Origin: Parashewanella spongiae
Lineage (GTDB): Bacteria > Pseudomonadota > Gammaproteobacteria > Enterobacterales > Shewanellaceae
DNA: 64,000 bases
Assembly: GCF_004358345.1 (NCBI RefSeq)
Contig: NZ_CP037952.1
Span: forward strand, 434,001-498,000
Direction of reading: 5' to 3'
Below are positions 1 through 8,406 of this stretch, one piece after another. The notes below the pieces were generated by a model, which had not been told where the DNA came from, made no database searches, and saw nothing but the letters and a program-made list of their open reading frames with translations. Both the position numbers and the translations under genes were made by a program. How positions within the stretch are numbered: position 1 is the stretch's first letter; each line of letters opens with the position of its first letter.

Positions 1-2248
1 TATCACTTGTATCAACCTGTTAACCGTTTATTCCGCAACAAAGCAGTTTAAGGCTGCTGAGCGTTTGGTTATGGGCGAGCGAAGTTATATGTCAGAATGG
101 AAGGTAGCCGTTAATATTAATGTTTATAACGCCTTCCTTGGTGTATGTGCTGAAACCCAACAATTTAATGCCGCTCAGCAGGTATTGACCATTCTGGATG
201 ACAATGCAAGAGCCATGAGGCCTAAAGACGAAATAAAGCCCGATGCCATCACTTGTATCGAACTGTTAACTGTTTATGCCGCAACAAAGCAGTTTAAAGC
301 TGCTGAGTGTTTGGTACTGGTTAATGAGCATGGACGAAGTTATATTTCAAAATGGAAGGTAGCCATTAATATTAGAGTTTATAACGCCTTCCTTGGTGTA
401 TGTGCTAAAACCGAACAATTTAAAGCCGCTCAGCAGGTGTTGACCATCCTAAAAGACAATCTCAGAGCCATGTGGCCTAAAGAACAAATAAAGCCCAATG
501 TCATCACTTGTACCAAGCTGTTAACTGTTTATGCCGCAACAAAGGAGTTTAAGGCTGCTGAGCGTTTGGTTATGGGCGAGCGAAGTTATATGTCAGAATG
601 GAGAGTAGCCGTTGATATTAAGGTTTATGGTGCTTTCCTTGGTGTATGTGCTCAAACCGAACAATTTAAAGCCGCTCAGAATATATTGACCATCCTGGAA
701 GATAATCTCAGAGCCAAACAGCCTAAAGACCAAATAAAGCCCGATGCCATCACTTGTATCGAGCTGTTAACTGTTTATTCCGCAACAAAGCAGTTTAAGG
801 CTGCTGAGCGTTTGGTTATGGGCGAGCGAAGTTATATGTCAGAATGGAAGGTAGCCGTTGATATTAAGGTTTATGGTGCTTTCCTTGGTGTATGTGCTCA
901 AACCCAACAATTTGAAGCCGCTCAGAAGGTATTGTCCATTTTGAAAGACAATGCAAGAGCCATGTGGCCTAAAGACGAAATATGGCCCAATGCCATCACT
1001 TGTATCGAGCTGTTAACTGTTTACGCCGCAACAAAGCAGTTTAAGGCTGCTGAGCGTTTGGTGTTTGGTAATGAGCATGGACGAAGTTATATTTCAGAAT
1101 GGAAGGTAGCCGTTAATATTAAGGTTTATGGTGCTTTCCTTGGTGTATGTGCTCAAACCGAACAATTTGAAGCCGCTCAGAAGGTATTGTCTATCCTGAA
1201 AGGCAATCTCAAAGCCATGTGGCCTAAAGACGAAATAAAGCCCAATGCCATCACTTGTATCGACCTGTTAACCGTTTATGCCGCAACAAAGCAGTTTAAA
1301 GCTGCTGAGCGTTTGGTACTGGGCAATGAGCATAGACGAAGTTATATTTCAAAATGGAAGGTAGCCGTTAATATTAAGGTTTATGGTGCTTTCCTTGGTG
1401 TATGTGCTCAAACTGAACAATTTGAAGCCGCTCAGAAGGTTTTGACCATCCTGAATGACAATGCAAGAGCCATGGAGCCTAAAAACGAAATAAAGCCCGA
1501 TGCCATCACTTGCATCGTCCTGTTAACTGTTTATGCCGCAACAAAGCAGTTTAAGGCAGCTGAGCGTTTGGTTATGGACGAGCAAAGTTATATGTCAGAA
1601 TGGAAGGTAGCCGTTAATATTAAGGTTTATAACGCCTTCCTTGGTGTATGTGCTCAAACCGAACAATTTGAAGCCGCTCAGAAGGTATTGTCTATCCTGA
1701 AAGACAATGTTTTAGCTGAGCAGCCTAAAAATGCAATAAAGCCCGATGCCATCACTTGTATCGAGTTGTTAACTGTTTATACCGCAACAAATCAGTTTGA
1801 GGCTGCTGAGCGTTTGGTGTTTGGTAATAAACAAGAACAAAGCTACCTCTTAGAATGGGGAATAACCCCTAATTTTCTTATTTATGCTTACTGGGCACTG
1901 GTTAATGAAAATGATTTCGACAAGTCTATGGATAAATTGTGCCGCTTAGACTTATGTCATAAACAACTTGGACTGGTTGGGAGTGTTTTTAACTGCCATG
2001 TTGACAGTATATTTAGTTGTAGTTTGAGTAAGGATATCAGCTCTGGTGTACCCTTTCAGTTTGCTAAGGCTCTATATCAATATCATTGCCGTCGCAATGG
2101 AAAGCTTGCCATTGAAAAAATTATAACGGGCCATCACTTAGGTCAGACTTTAAAAACGAATTTTATTTCATTTTTAAAAGAAGAGCATCAACTAGAGTTT
2201 AAGCCTTGTGCATCAAATGATGGAATCATTAAGCTAAAAGCTCAGTAA
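1..2248 (+). CDS. PPR-like tandem repeat protein with degenerate Smr-like C terminus, 5' end outside window
   Basis: The frame is open from base 2, so the gene starts upstream; the first in-window TTG or ATG (65, 71) is internal. Units begin at 2, 248, 503, 749, 995, 1250, 1505 and 1751, giving periods of 246 or 255 bp (82 or 85 residues). Each unit holds two helix pairs of about 35 residues, one starting ITCIELLTVYAATKQFKAA and one starting VYNAFLGVCAQTEQFEAA. Both have the pattern of pentatricopeptide repeats (hydrophobic-T-x-hydrophobic, then a second helix with AA). The last unit decays. The final 110 residues contain ITGHHLGQTLK, then LEFKPC and SNDGIIKL, which recalls the end of Smr nuclease domains (TGxG, then hxFxPAxxNDG). 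PPR proteins bind RNA in organelles and are rare in bacteria. No signal peptide can be judged. The PPR call is by eye; a generic TPR/SEL1-like solenoid is the alternative. Confidence 0.75.
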   Translation, partial: ITCINLLTVYSATKQFKAAERLVMGERSYMSEWKVAVNINVYNAFLGVCAETQQFNAAQQVLTILDDNARAMRPKDEIKPDAITCIELLTVYAATKQFKAAECLVLVNEHGRSYISKWKVAINIRVYNAFLGVCAKTEQFKAAQQVLTILKDNLRAMWPKEQIKPNVITCTKLLTVYAATKEFKAAERLVMGERSYMSEWRVAVDIKVYGAFLGVCAQTEQFKAAQNILTILEDNLRAKQPKDQIKPDAITCIELLTVYSATKQFKAAERLVMGERSYMSEWKVAVDIKVYGAFLGVCAQTQQFEAAQKVLSILKDNARAMWPKDEIWPNAITCIELLTVYAATKQFKAAERLVFGNEHGRSYISEWKVAVNIKVYGAFLGVCAQTEQFEAAQKVLSILKGNLKAMWPKDEIKPNAITCIDLLTVYAATKQFKAAERLVLGNEHRRSYISKWKVAVNIKVYGAFLGVCAQTEQFEAAQKVLTILNDNARAMEPKNEIKPDAITCIVLLTVYAATKQFKAAERLVMDEQSYMSEWKVAVNIKVYNAFLGVCAQTEQFEAAQKVLSILKDNVLAEQPKNAIKPDAITCIELLTVYTATNQFEAAERLVFGNKQEQSYLLEWGITPNFLIYAYWALVNENDFDKSMDKLCRLDLCHKQLGLVGSVFNCHVDSIFSCSLSKDISSGVPFQFAKALYQYHCRRNGKLAIEKIITGHHLGQTLKTNFISFLKEEHQLEFKPCASNDGIIKLKAQ

Positions 2249-2490
2249 GTCAATAATTCGCTATCTACATGCAGATATAATTGTAAATGTCGGAGAGTAG
2301 TAAAGTTTGAAACTTTTATCTTATAGAACCTATTAATAATGCTAAATAAAGGTGTTCTTCTAACAGTAATGGATTGAAACTTTCTTGAACGACCGTGATC
2401 GATTTCATTGAAAAAAGACATTAAAGATTGAAACTAACTTTTGGACATATGGACATAAACATCACAGAATTCATAAGTCTTACCTTAAAC
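2249..2490. other. Intergenic stretch with no recognised feature
   Basis: This AT-rich stretch follows the PPR-like gene. No clear terminator, open frame or repeat of the families seen elsewhere was found. Three occurrences of a TTGAAAC ending are at uneven distances and do not form an array. Confidence 0.5.
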
Positions 2491-2719
2491 CTAAAAACAT
2501 CAATTGAACGCTGAGTATACGAGTAACTATTTGAGCAATACGATGATTTTATTACCATGTTTTTCACCCAGTGAGTGAAGAGCTCTACGCTCACAAGCTT
2601 GCTAAAATGACTGCTATCTGCGTTGTAACTTTTGCAAGTAGAATAACTACTTGCTGCAAGCTACGTCTTACTATCAGCCATTTTTTCTACGCTTGAGAAC
2701 GCAAACTGATGTTTCTAGG
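2491..2719. repeat. Family B dispersed palindromic repeat, copy B1 (no hairpin module)
   Basis: The copy runs from CCTAAAAACATCAATTGA to AACTGATGTTTCTAGG, which are imperfect inverted ends. It matches copies at 11329-11459 and 20593-20826. At 2635-2653 it has a perfect small hairpin, CAAGTAG-AATAA-CTACTTG. This loop is the site where a 30-bp module is found in related copies (20520, 38243); here it is empty. Confidence 0.75.
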
Positions 2720-2720
2720 G

Positions 2721-2740
2721 AGCGCCACGAAGCGCTTTAT
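2721..2740 (+). terminator. Terminator-like hairpin just upstream of the group II intron
   Basis: AGCGC (2721-2725) pairs with GCGCT (2732-2736) around a 6-nt loop and is followed by TTATT. Class C group II introns insert just 3' of such stem-loops, so this may be the intron's target hairpin rather than the terminator of a particular gene. Confidence 0.45.
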
Positions 2741-3328
2741 TCTGTTGCGGGATTTGTCTCAACGTATACGCAGCCAAGCGATTACATGGCCATAAACCAG
2801 AGACAGCAACGTTATTATTTATAATAAGTCCATCAGGTTGAAACGTACCTGACGGGATAATTACCAGTTCATCCCGAAATCTGACGGGCATGCATAATGG
2901 GTAACCGCTATGACATGAAGCCCTGTGACAAAGGCCTTGAATAAAGGTTGAGATGCAATGTAGGCCGCAGCATCAAGCGAATTCAGTTAAGCGTCGTAAA
3001 TCAAAAAATGAAGATGGGGAGTCTTTCCTAGTTGACGAACCCTGACACAAACAGAGAAGCAACTGGTAAATGCATCTGTTTGATCTTCCGGCGTAATATG
3101 AAGTGGCATGTATTGAAGGAAATAAAGTGAACGTGGGAGAGCCTGAGTGTTGGAAGGTAGTGACTTCCACTATCCGAATATAAGGTAAACCGAAATTTCA
3201 GATAGGGCGCTCAGGCAGTCGGATGAGCCCATAGTACCGTTAACCGTGAAGACAACATAACTTCACATCAGGGAAGGGGCTCAGTGTTACACCCGTTTTT
3301 AACGTAACTTTTGAGGTGAAATTGCCAT

Positions 3329-4609
3329 ATGGCTAACACTCCAGTAAATATCAGAATATTACAGCGAAAACTTTACTTACGCTCAAAGCTTAACTCGGAG
3401 CTTCGATTTTACAGCTTGTACGATAAACTCAGTCGCCTAGATATACTCGAAGAAGCCTATCGACGATGCAAAGCCAATAAAGGCGGAGCAGGAATTGATG
3501 GCATCACATTCAGTTATCTAGAGCAGCAAAAGAAAGTCGTTGCGCTGTTAAAAGAAATTCAAACTCAATTACAACAGAAAAACTATCGACCTAGCCCAGT
3601 CAAACGAGTAGAAATACTCAAAGACAACGGCAAAACGCGGAAACTTGGGATCCCGATAATCAGTGACAGAATTGTGCAAATGGCGATGACAATAGTGATG
3701 CAACCCGTCTACGAACCTCATTTACATGAACACAGTTATGGCTACCGTCCATGTCGAAGCGCCCAGCAAGCGGTAAAAGTCATTGAAATGAGCCTAAAAC
3801 AAGGCTATCAGCACGTACTCGATGCTGACTTGAGCGCCTATTTCGATACCATCCCGCACGCTAAGTTGATGGCAAAAGTAGAAAGGCGAATAAGCGACAG
3901 CAGCTTTCTGAGTTTACTGAAAAGCTTTATCAAAGCGCCCATCAGCATAGAGACGGTCAACGGGAAATGGCGAATAGAAGCAAGCCGATGTGGCACTCCG
4001 CAAGGCGGAGTTATCTCTCCACTACTGGCTAACATCTATCTCAACGATTTCTGTTTGAAAATACACGAAAAAACACCGTGTAAAATCGTTACCTATGCAG
4101 ATGATTTTGTTGTACTTCATAAGCAAACCTACACACAAGAGCAACTGGACTGGATAACACAGCAATTAAGTGATGAAGGTCTGAAGCTAAATCAAAGTAA
4201 AACCCACTGTGTGGATATGGGAAAGCTGATGAATGAGTTTGATTTCCTCGGTTTTAACTTTCAACGGATCACAGGCCTCATCAAAGGCACCAGTTACATC
4301 AAGATACAGGCGTCTAAGAAGAGCCAAACAAAGCTGAAAAATAAAATCAGAGACATAGTGAAACACCGAACCTCAAATACACTTGGCGTACTGATAAATA
4401 AGGTTAATCAAGTTCTGAGGGGATGGAAACACTATTTTGGTGGGATAGGTTATCCCAGAGGTGTATTTTTCAGAATAAATGGATTTGTAGTAAACCGATT
4501 CTATCGATGGCATCGTCGCTTAAGTCAACGTCGAAGCAAGTATCTATCACGAGGTGCTTACGAAAAATTACGCCAAGCTGGTCTTGAGTATTTACCCACG
4601 ACAAGATGA
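3329..4609 (+). CDS. ltrA: Group II intron reverse transcriptase/maturase
   Basis: This 426-residue intron-encoded protein splices and mobilises its host intron. It has the RT fingers/palm (KANKGGAGIDG near residue 50; LDADLSAYFDTIPH near 165), the RT active-site motif YADD near residue 255, and the maturase (X) signature RGWKHYFGG near residue 365. The C terminus is short and shows no HNH endonuclease, so mobility would rely on nicked or single-stranded DNA targets. A GAGGTG ribosome-binding site lies 10 nt before the ATG. The frame is intact, so the protein could be active. An antisense frame at 2973-3170 falls in intron RNA and is not a gene. Confidence 0.95.
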   Translation: MANTPVNIRILQRKLYLRSKLNSELRFYSLYDKLSRLDILEEAYRRCKANKGGAGIDGITFSYLEQQKKVVALLKEIQTQLQQKNYRPSPVKRVEILKDNGKTRKLGIPIISDRIVQMAMTIVMQPVYEPHLHEHSYGYRPCRSAQQAVKVIEMSLKQGYQHVLDADLSAYFDTIPHAKLMAKVERRISDSSFLSLLKSFIKAPISIETVNGKWRIEASRCGTPQGGVISPLLANIYLNDFCLKIHEKTPCKIVTYADDFVVLHKQTYTQEQLDWITQQLSDEGLKLNQSKTHCVDMGKLMNEFDFLGFNFQRITGLIKGTSYIKIQASKKSQTKLKNKIRDIVKHRTSNTLGVLINKVNQVLRGWKHYFGGIGYPRGVFFRINGFVVNRFYRWHRRLSQRRSKYLSRGAYEKLRQAGLEYLPTTR

Positions 4610-4646
4610 TAAGCAAAGTGAAGGGGCTGAGAGAAGTGTAACAACA

Positions 4647-4730
4647 GAGCCGTGTGAGAGAAAACCTCATGCACGGAATCGAAGAGGGGCTGCTGGATAA
4701 GCGATAGCGAAGCCAGTAGCCTACTCTACT
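4647..4730 (+). ncRNA. Group II intron domains V and VI
   Basis: Domain V (4647-4680) begins GAGCCGTG and closes with CACGGAATC; the stem carries a two-base UG bulge and the AGC triad of the catalytic core. Domain VI follows. GGCTGCTGG (4688-4696) pairs with CCAGTAGCC (4713-4721) with one G-U pair, and the region before the 3' end has unpaired A residues suitable as the branch point. Confidence 0.8.
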
Positions 4731-4740
4731 TAAACTGCAC

Positions 4741-4925
4741 ACGTCATGCCCGAATGCCTTAGTCGGGCATCCAGAGTCTTTTTTTGGCGGTTAAATTTAT
4801 TCATTAACGGCACAAGATTTCTTCGATTTCTTCAAAGGCACTGGATTCCTGCCTTCTCAGGAATGACGAAAAGTTACAGAATGCGCCATACAGAAAATGT
4901 CATGGAACACGGACAAAAGTGAGTT
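4741..4925. repeat. Family E/F proteobacterial-type repeat, copy F1
   Basis: The copy contains the frequent GTCATGCC...GGCATCCAG hairpin and the CACTGGATTCCTGCC...GGAATGACG arm. It closely resembles 11690-11845. Both copies lie just beyond the 3' end of an ankyrin gene. Compared with 10568-10745, this copy lacks the 30-bp hairpin module between its CACTGG and CCTGCC blocks. Confidence 0.65.
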
Positions 4926-4945
4926 TCATATTACAAATAAGCATC

Positions 4946-7162
4946 TTATTTTTTCGCAAAAAACACACTTATTTTATCCTTCGTGGACACCAATTCAATA
5001 CCTTTCCATTTGAGTATGAGATTAAATACAACCTCATGCTTATATTTACTCGCCAGTTTTAGCGGTGGCATTCCAAATTCGTTACTAAATAATCGAGTAG
5101 AATCTATCGGATGTGTGGATAAATAATCCAGTATTACCTTCACCACCTTCTCTTTACCAAGACAGCAGGCCGCATGCAGTGGCGTATTCATAGTATTTGA
5201 ATTCATCATGGTCAGCCCGATATCGGCATTAGGGTGCTGCACCTTATAATCCAGCAGTACCTTCACCAACCCATCATGACCGACATTACAAGCCTCATGC
5301 AGTGGCGTATTCTTAGATGTTGGATGCTCCCTTGTCAGCCCGATATCAACCTCAGGGCACTGCCCCTTATAATCTAGCAGTACCTTCACCACACCATAAT
5401 AACCAGCGATACAAGCCTCATGGAGTGGCGTATTCTTAGATGTTGGATGCTCCCTTGTCAGCCCGATATCAACCTCAGGGCACTGCCCCTTATAATCTAG
5501 CAGTACCTTCACCACACCATAATAACCAGCGAAACAAGCCTCATGCAGTGGCGTATTATTATGTGTTGAATGCTCCCAAATCAGCCCGATATCAGCATTA
5601 GGGTGCTGCCTCTTATAATCCAGCAGTACCTTCACCACGCCATCATGACCAGCGAAACAAGCCTCATGCAGTGGCGTATTATTATGTGTTGAATATTCTC
5701 TGGATAACCCGATATCGACATTAGGGTGCTTTCCCTTATAATCCAGCAGTGACTTCACTACCTTCTCTTTACCAAGACAGCAGGCTCCATGCAATGGCGT
5801 ACCTTTATACGTTGAATGCTTTCTGGCCAGCCCGATATCAGTTTCAGGGTGCTGTTCCTTATAATCCAGCAGCACCTTCACTACACCATCGTGACCGGCG
5901 ATACAAGCATCATGCAGTGGCGTATTCTTAGTTATTGAATGCTCCCTGGTTAGCCCGATATCGGCATTAGGGTGCTGTCGCTTATAATCCAGCAGTGACT
6001 TCACTACCTTCTCTTTACCAAGACAGCTGGCCGCATGCAGTGGCGTAGTCTTAAATGTTGAATGCTCCCTAGTTAGCCCTATATCAGACTCAGGGTACTG
6101 TACCTTATAATCCAGCAGAGACTTCACCACGCCATCATGACCAGCGATACAAGCCTCATACAGTGGCGTATTTTGATTTTTTGAATGCTCCCTGGTTAAT
6201 TCGATTTCACCCTCAGAGTTTTGTCTCTTATAATTCATCAGTGTCTTCACCACAGCACTATGACCAGCGATATAAGCCTCATGCAGTGGCGTATTGGGAT
6301 ATTTGGAGTGATTTTTTGCTAGCCCGATTTCTGCCTTAGGGTACTGCCCCTTATAATCCAGCAGTACCTTCACCACATTTTCTTTACCAAGATGGCAGGC
6401 TGCATGCAATGGCGTATTTTTATATGTTGAATGCTCTCTGGTTAGCCCGATATCAGCTTTAGGGTACTGCCCCTTATAATCCAGCAGCACCTTCACCACA
6501 TCATAATGACCGGCGATACAAGCCACATGTAGTGGCGTATTCTTAGATTCAGAATGCTCCCTAAGCAGTCCGATATTAGCCTCAGGGTTCTTCCTCTTAT
6601 AATCCAGTAGCGCCTTCACCACATCATAATGACCGGCGATACAAGTCGCATACAGAGGCGTATTCTTAGATTTTGGATGCTCCCTAGTCAGCCCGATGTC
6701 GACCTCAGGGTTCTGTCCCTTATAATCCAGCAGTACCTTCACCACGCCATCATGACCGACGACACAAGCCTCATACAGTGGCGTATTCTTAGTTTCTGAA
6801 TGCTCCTTGGTTAGCACGATATCAGCCTCAGGTTCTTGCCCCTTATAATCAAGCAGTACCTTCACCATCTTCTCTAAACCAAGTCGGCAGACCGCATGCA
6901 GTGGCGTACTCTTAGTTATTGAATGCTGCCTGAACAGCCCGATATCTGCTTTAGGGTACCGCCTCTTATAATCCAGTAGCAGCTTCACCACATCATCATT
7001 ATCGGCAATACAAGCCACATGCAATGGCGTAGTCTTAGATTCTGAATGCTCCCTGAACAGCCCGATATTAGCCTTAGGGTATTGCAGCTTATAATCCAGC
7101 AGCACCTTCACTACACCATCATGACCGACGACACAAGCCTCATACAGTGGCGTATAGGGCAA
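4946..7162 (-). pseudogene. Ankyrin-repeat protein, C-terminal part separated by the IS
   Basis: This is the downstream half of the gene that starts at 10515. The native sequence ends at 7154; the few codons before it, including a TTG usable as a start, lie in IS DNA. It encodes about 17 ankyrin repeats of 41 residues (consensus NTPLHEACIAGHDGVVKVLLDYK, then a 17-residue linker ending TREHS). Normal ankyrin repeats are 33 residues, so each carries about 8 extra residues in the loop. The DNA period is 123 bp. Two neighbouring copies (5344-5466 and 5467-5589) are almost identical, so the array has expanded recently. The C terminus changes to a non-repeat tail ending FFAKK. Translation of this part alone would need a new start, so it is probably not made as a normal product. 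Confidence 0.85.
7145..7154. repeat. Target-site duplication, left copy (CAGTGGCGTA)
   Basis: The 10 bp directly left of the IS is identical to 8407-8416 on the right. Ankyrin units often contain this sequence, but joining at one copy reproduces a junction identical to that near 6771-6810, so a true duplication is the simplest reading. Confidence 0.85.
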
Positions 7163-8406
7163 ACGGGTCTAAATTAGACAGCCAGTTTGCCCACAGTTAA
7201 TACCTTCATCAAATATTCTTCATCCCAGCCCGCTTTTAAACGTTTGCTTTTTATTCCTACTTTTGCTGTTTTCTCATTTTTCAGCATGTTGAGTGCTGTT
7301 TTATTCATGATAGCCATGTTCTCTGCTGCGTTTCCACTTCTTAACCGACATGAATCTTCATCAAAGCTTACATCCAGTTGCCAGTGGAGCTTATTTTCAA
7401 CAAACCAATGAGAACGTATTGCATTTGAGATAAACTCAGCTTTAGGTTTCAAATGACTACTGATGTAATAGCGTCTTTCCATGGTCTTCTCTATCCCTTT
7501 TTGTTCCCTAGTAGATTCTACGACTACAATGCTGTTTAAGCTTGACCATCTACTATGGCGTTTTCTGAGCCACTCTACGTCAGACGTGACCCAAACTTTT
7601 CTTTGTTCAATTCGACCGTGATCTTTATCGACTTCCTCAAACATATCGTAGTGAATTTTTTTAAATCTAGACTCGAGTTCTGTATCTAAAAATAATTTGA
7701 TATCTTCAAAGAACTCACCTTGGCTACCTTTAAGGGCGAAAATATAATTAGCTTTTTTTTCAATGATTTTATCTGCAATTTTAAACTGGCAACCCATTGC
7801 ATCAGTGGTAATGGTTGCCCCTTTAATATCGAGGAGCTCTAACAACTTAGGAATGGCTGTTATCTCGTTGCTTTTACCGTCAACTTTCATTTGCCCTAAG
7901 CAAAGATTATTTTTTACTGACCAAGCATTAACGATATGTATTGCTGGAACTTCATTCACTTTATCCAGAGTTCTTCTCAGTGTCTTGCCATCAAGAGGAA
8001 TGATATCTTCGTCAATTGTACAAAGGTGTTGCGCCCACGCTATAAAAGTGGCATGAAAAGCCTTAGGGCATAAGCGGTTGAGAACATCGTTAAAGGTATC
8101 ATGGCTTGGGACGCCATGAGGCATATCTAAAAAAGTTTCGAACCATTTTTTCTTCGATTTCCCATATTCTTCAATAGCATTGAAATTATCGCAGCCACAG
8201 ATAACCGCACATAGAGTAATGGTTATAATGTTAATCAGAGGATGATGTAAAGTTCGTGACATACGAGGGTCGGGTAGGCCATCAAAAAAGTCGCTGATTG
8301 TCGTAGTTTTCATAGAAATTAACAAGCAAAGACTATTATAAACCACGATCGCTATAGTTTGGCAAACGATCAAATTTGATTGCTTATTTTTGACCCGTTT
8401 GCCCTA
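7155..8406 (-). mobile_element. ISAs1-family insertion sequence, complete, 1,252 bp
   Basis: Perfect 15-bp terminal inverted repeats TAGGGCAAACGGGTC mark both ends (7155-7169 and 8392-8406). They enclose one transposase gene and are flanked by a 10-bp direct duplication. ISAs1-family elements have one DDE transposase and generate duplications of 8-10 bp. The element is inserted in an ankyrin gene in the same orientation. Both ends and the reading frame are intact, so it looks recently inserted and possibly active. Confidence 0.93.
7174..8313 (-). CDS. ISAs1-family DDE transposase
   Basis: The protein has 379 residues from the chosen ATG; 20 further in-frame codons upstream lack the family's start. 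The N terminus, MKTTTISDFFDGLPDPR, matches the associated N-terminal domain of the ISAs1/H-repeat family. The catalytic domain shows LDGKTLRRT (first Asp region), TTDAMGCQ (second Asp) and a C-terminal RSHWFVENKLHWQLDVSFDED block with the Glu. The stop lies 19 bp inside the left inverted repeat. It is a cut-and-paste transposase and nothing suggests domestication. Confidence 0.93.
   Translation of the reverse strand: MKTTTISDFFDGLPDPRMSRTLHHPLINIITITLCAVICGCDNFNAIEEYGKSKKKWFETFLDMPHGVPSHDTFNDVLNRLCPKAFHATFIAWAQHLCTIDEDIIPLDGKTLRRTLDKVNEVPAIHIVNAWSVKNNLCLGQMKVDGKSNEITAIPKLLELLDIKGATITTDAMGCQFKIADKIIEKKANYIFALKGSQGEFFEDIKLFLDTELESRFKKIHYDMFEEVDKDHGRIEQRKVWVTSDVEWLRKRHSRWSSLNSIVVVESTREQKGIEKTMERRYYISSHLKPKAEFISNAIRSHWFVENKLHWQLDVSFDEDSCRLRSGNAAENMAIMNKTALNMLKNEKTAKVGIKSKRLKAGWDEEYLMKVLTVGKLAV

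Larger units (their letters stand above)
2744..4730 (+). mobile_element. Group II intron with encoded reverse transcriptase
   Basis: The element has a long structured 5' region (about 2744-3328), an intron-encoded protein in the middle, and domains V and VI at the 3' end. The 5' boundary is approximate. No canonical GTGYG is visible and GTTGCGG at 2744 is the best candidate; the 3' end is set near 4730 after the domain VI stem. The length of about 2.0 kb, the absence of an endonuclease domain in the protein, and the position right after a stem-loop (2721-2736) fit a class C-like intron, but the class is inference. It lies in intergenic repeat DNA and does not interrupt a recognisable gene. 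Confidence 0.8.

Noticed and set aside
2295-2440. Possible CRISPR repeats ending TTGAAAC
   Set aside because: Three occurrences share only 7-9 bases and are about 70 and 52 bp apart; no repeat of normal length and no spacers of equal size.
2973-3170. Open frame on the minus strand inside the group II intron
   Set aside because: It overlaps the structured intron RNA, has no ribosome-binding site, and no recognisable domain.
5749-5931. Plus-strand open frame within the ankyrin array
   Set aside because: Shadow of the 123-bp repeat on the other strand; no start signal or domain.
7157-7162. TTG start giving the C-terminal ankyrin part its own gene
   Set aside because: The start and first codons lie in the IS inverted repeat. 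The frame joins the upstream half across the target duplication, so this is a split gene.
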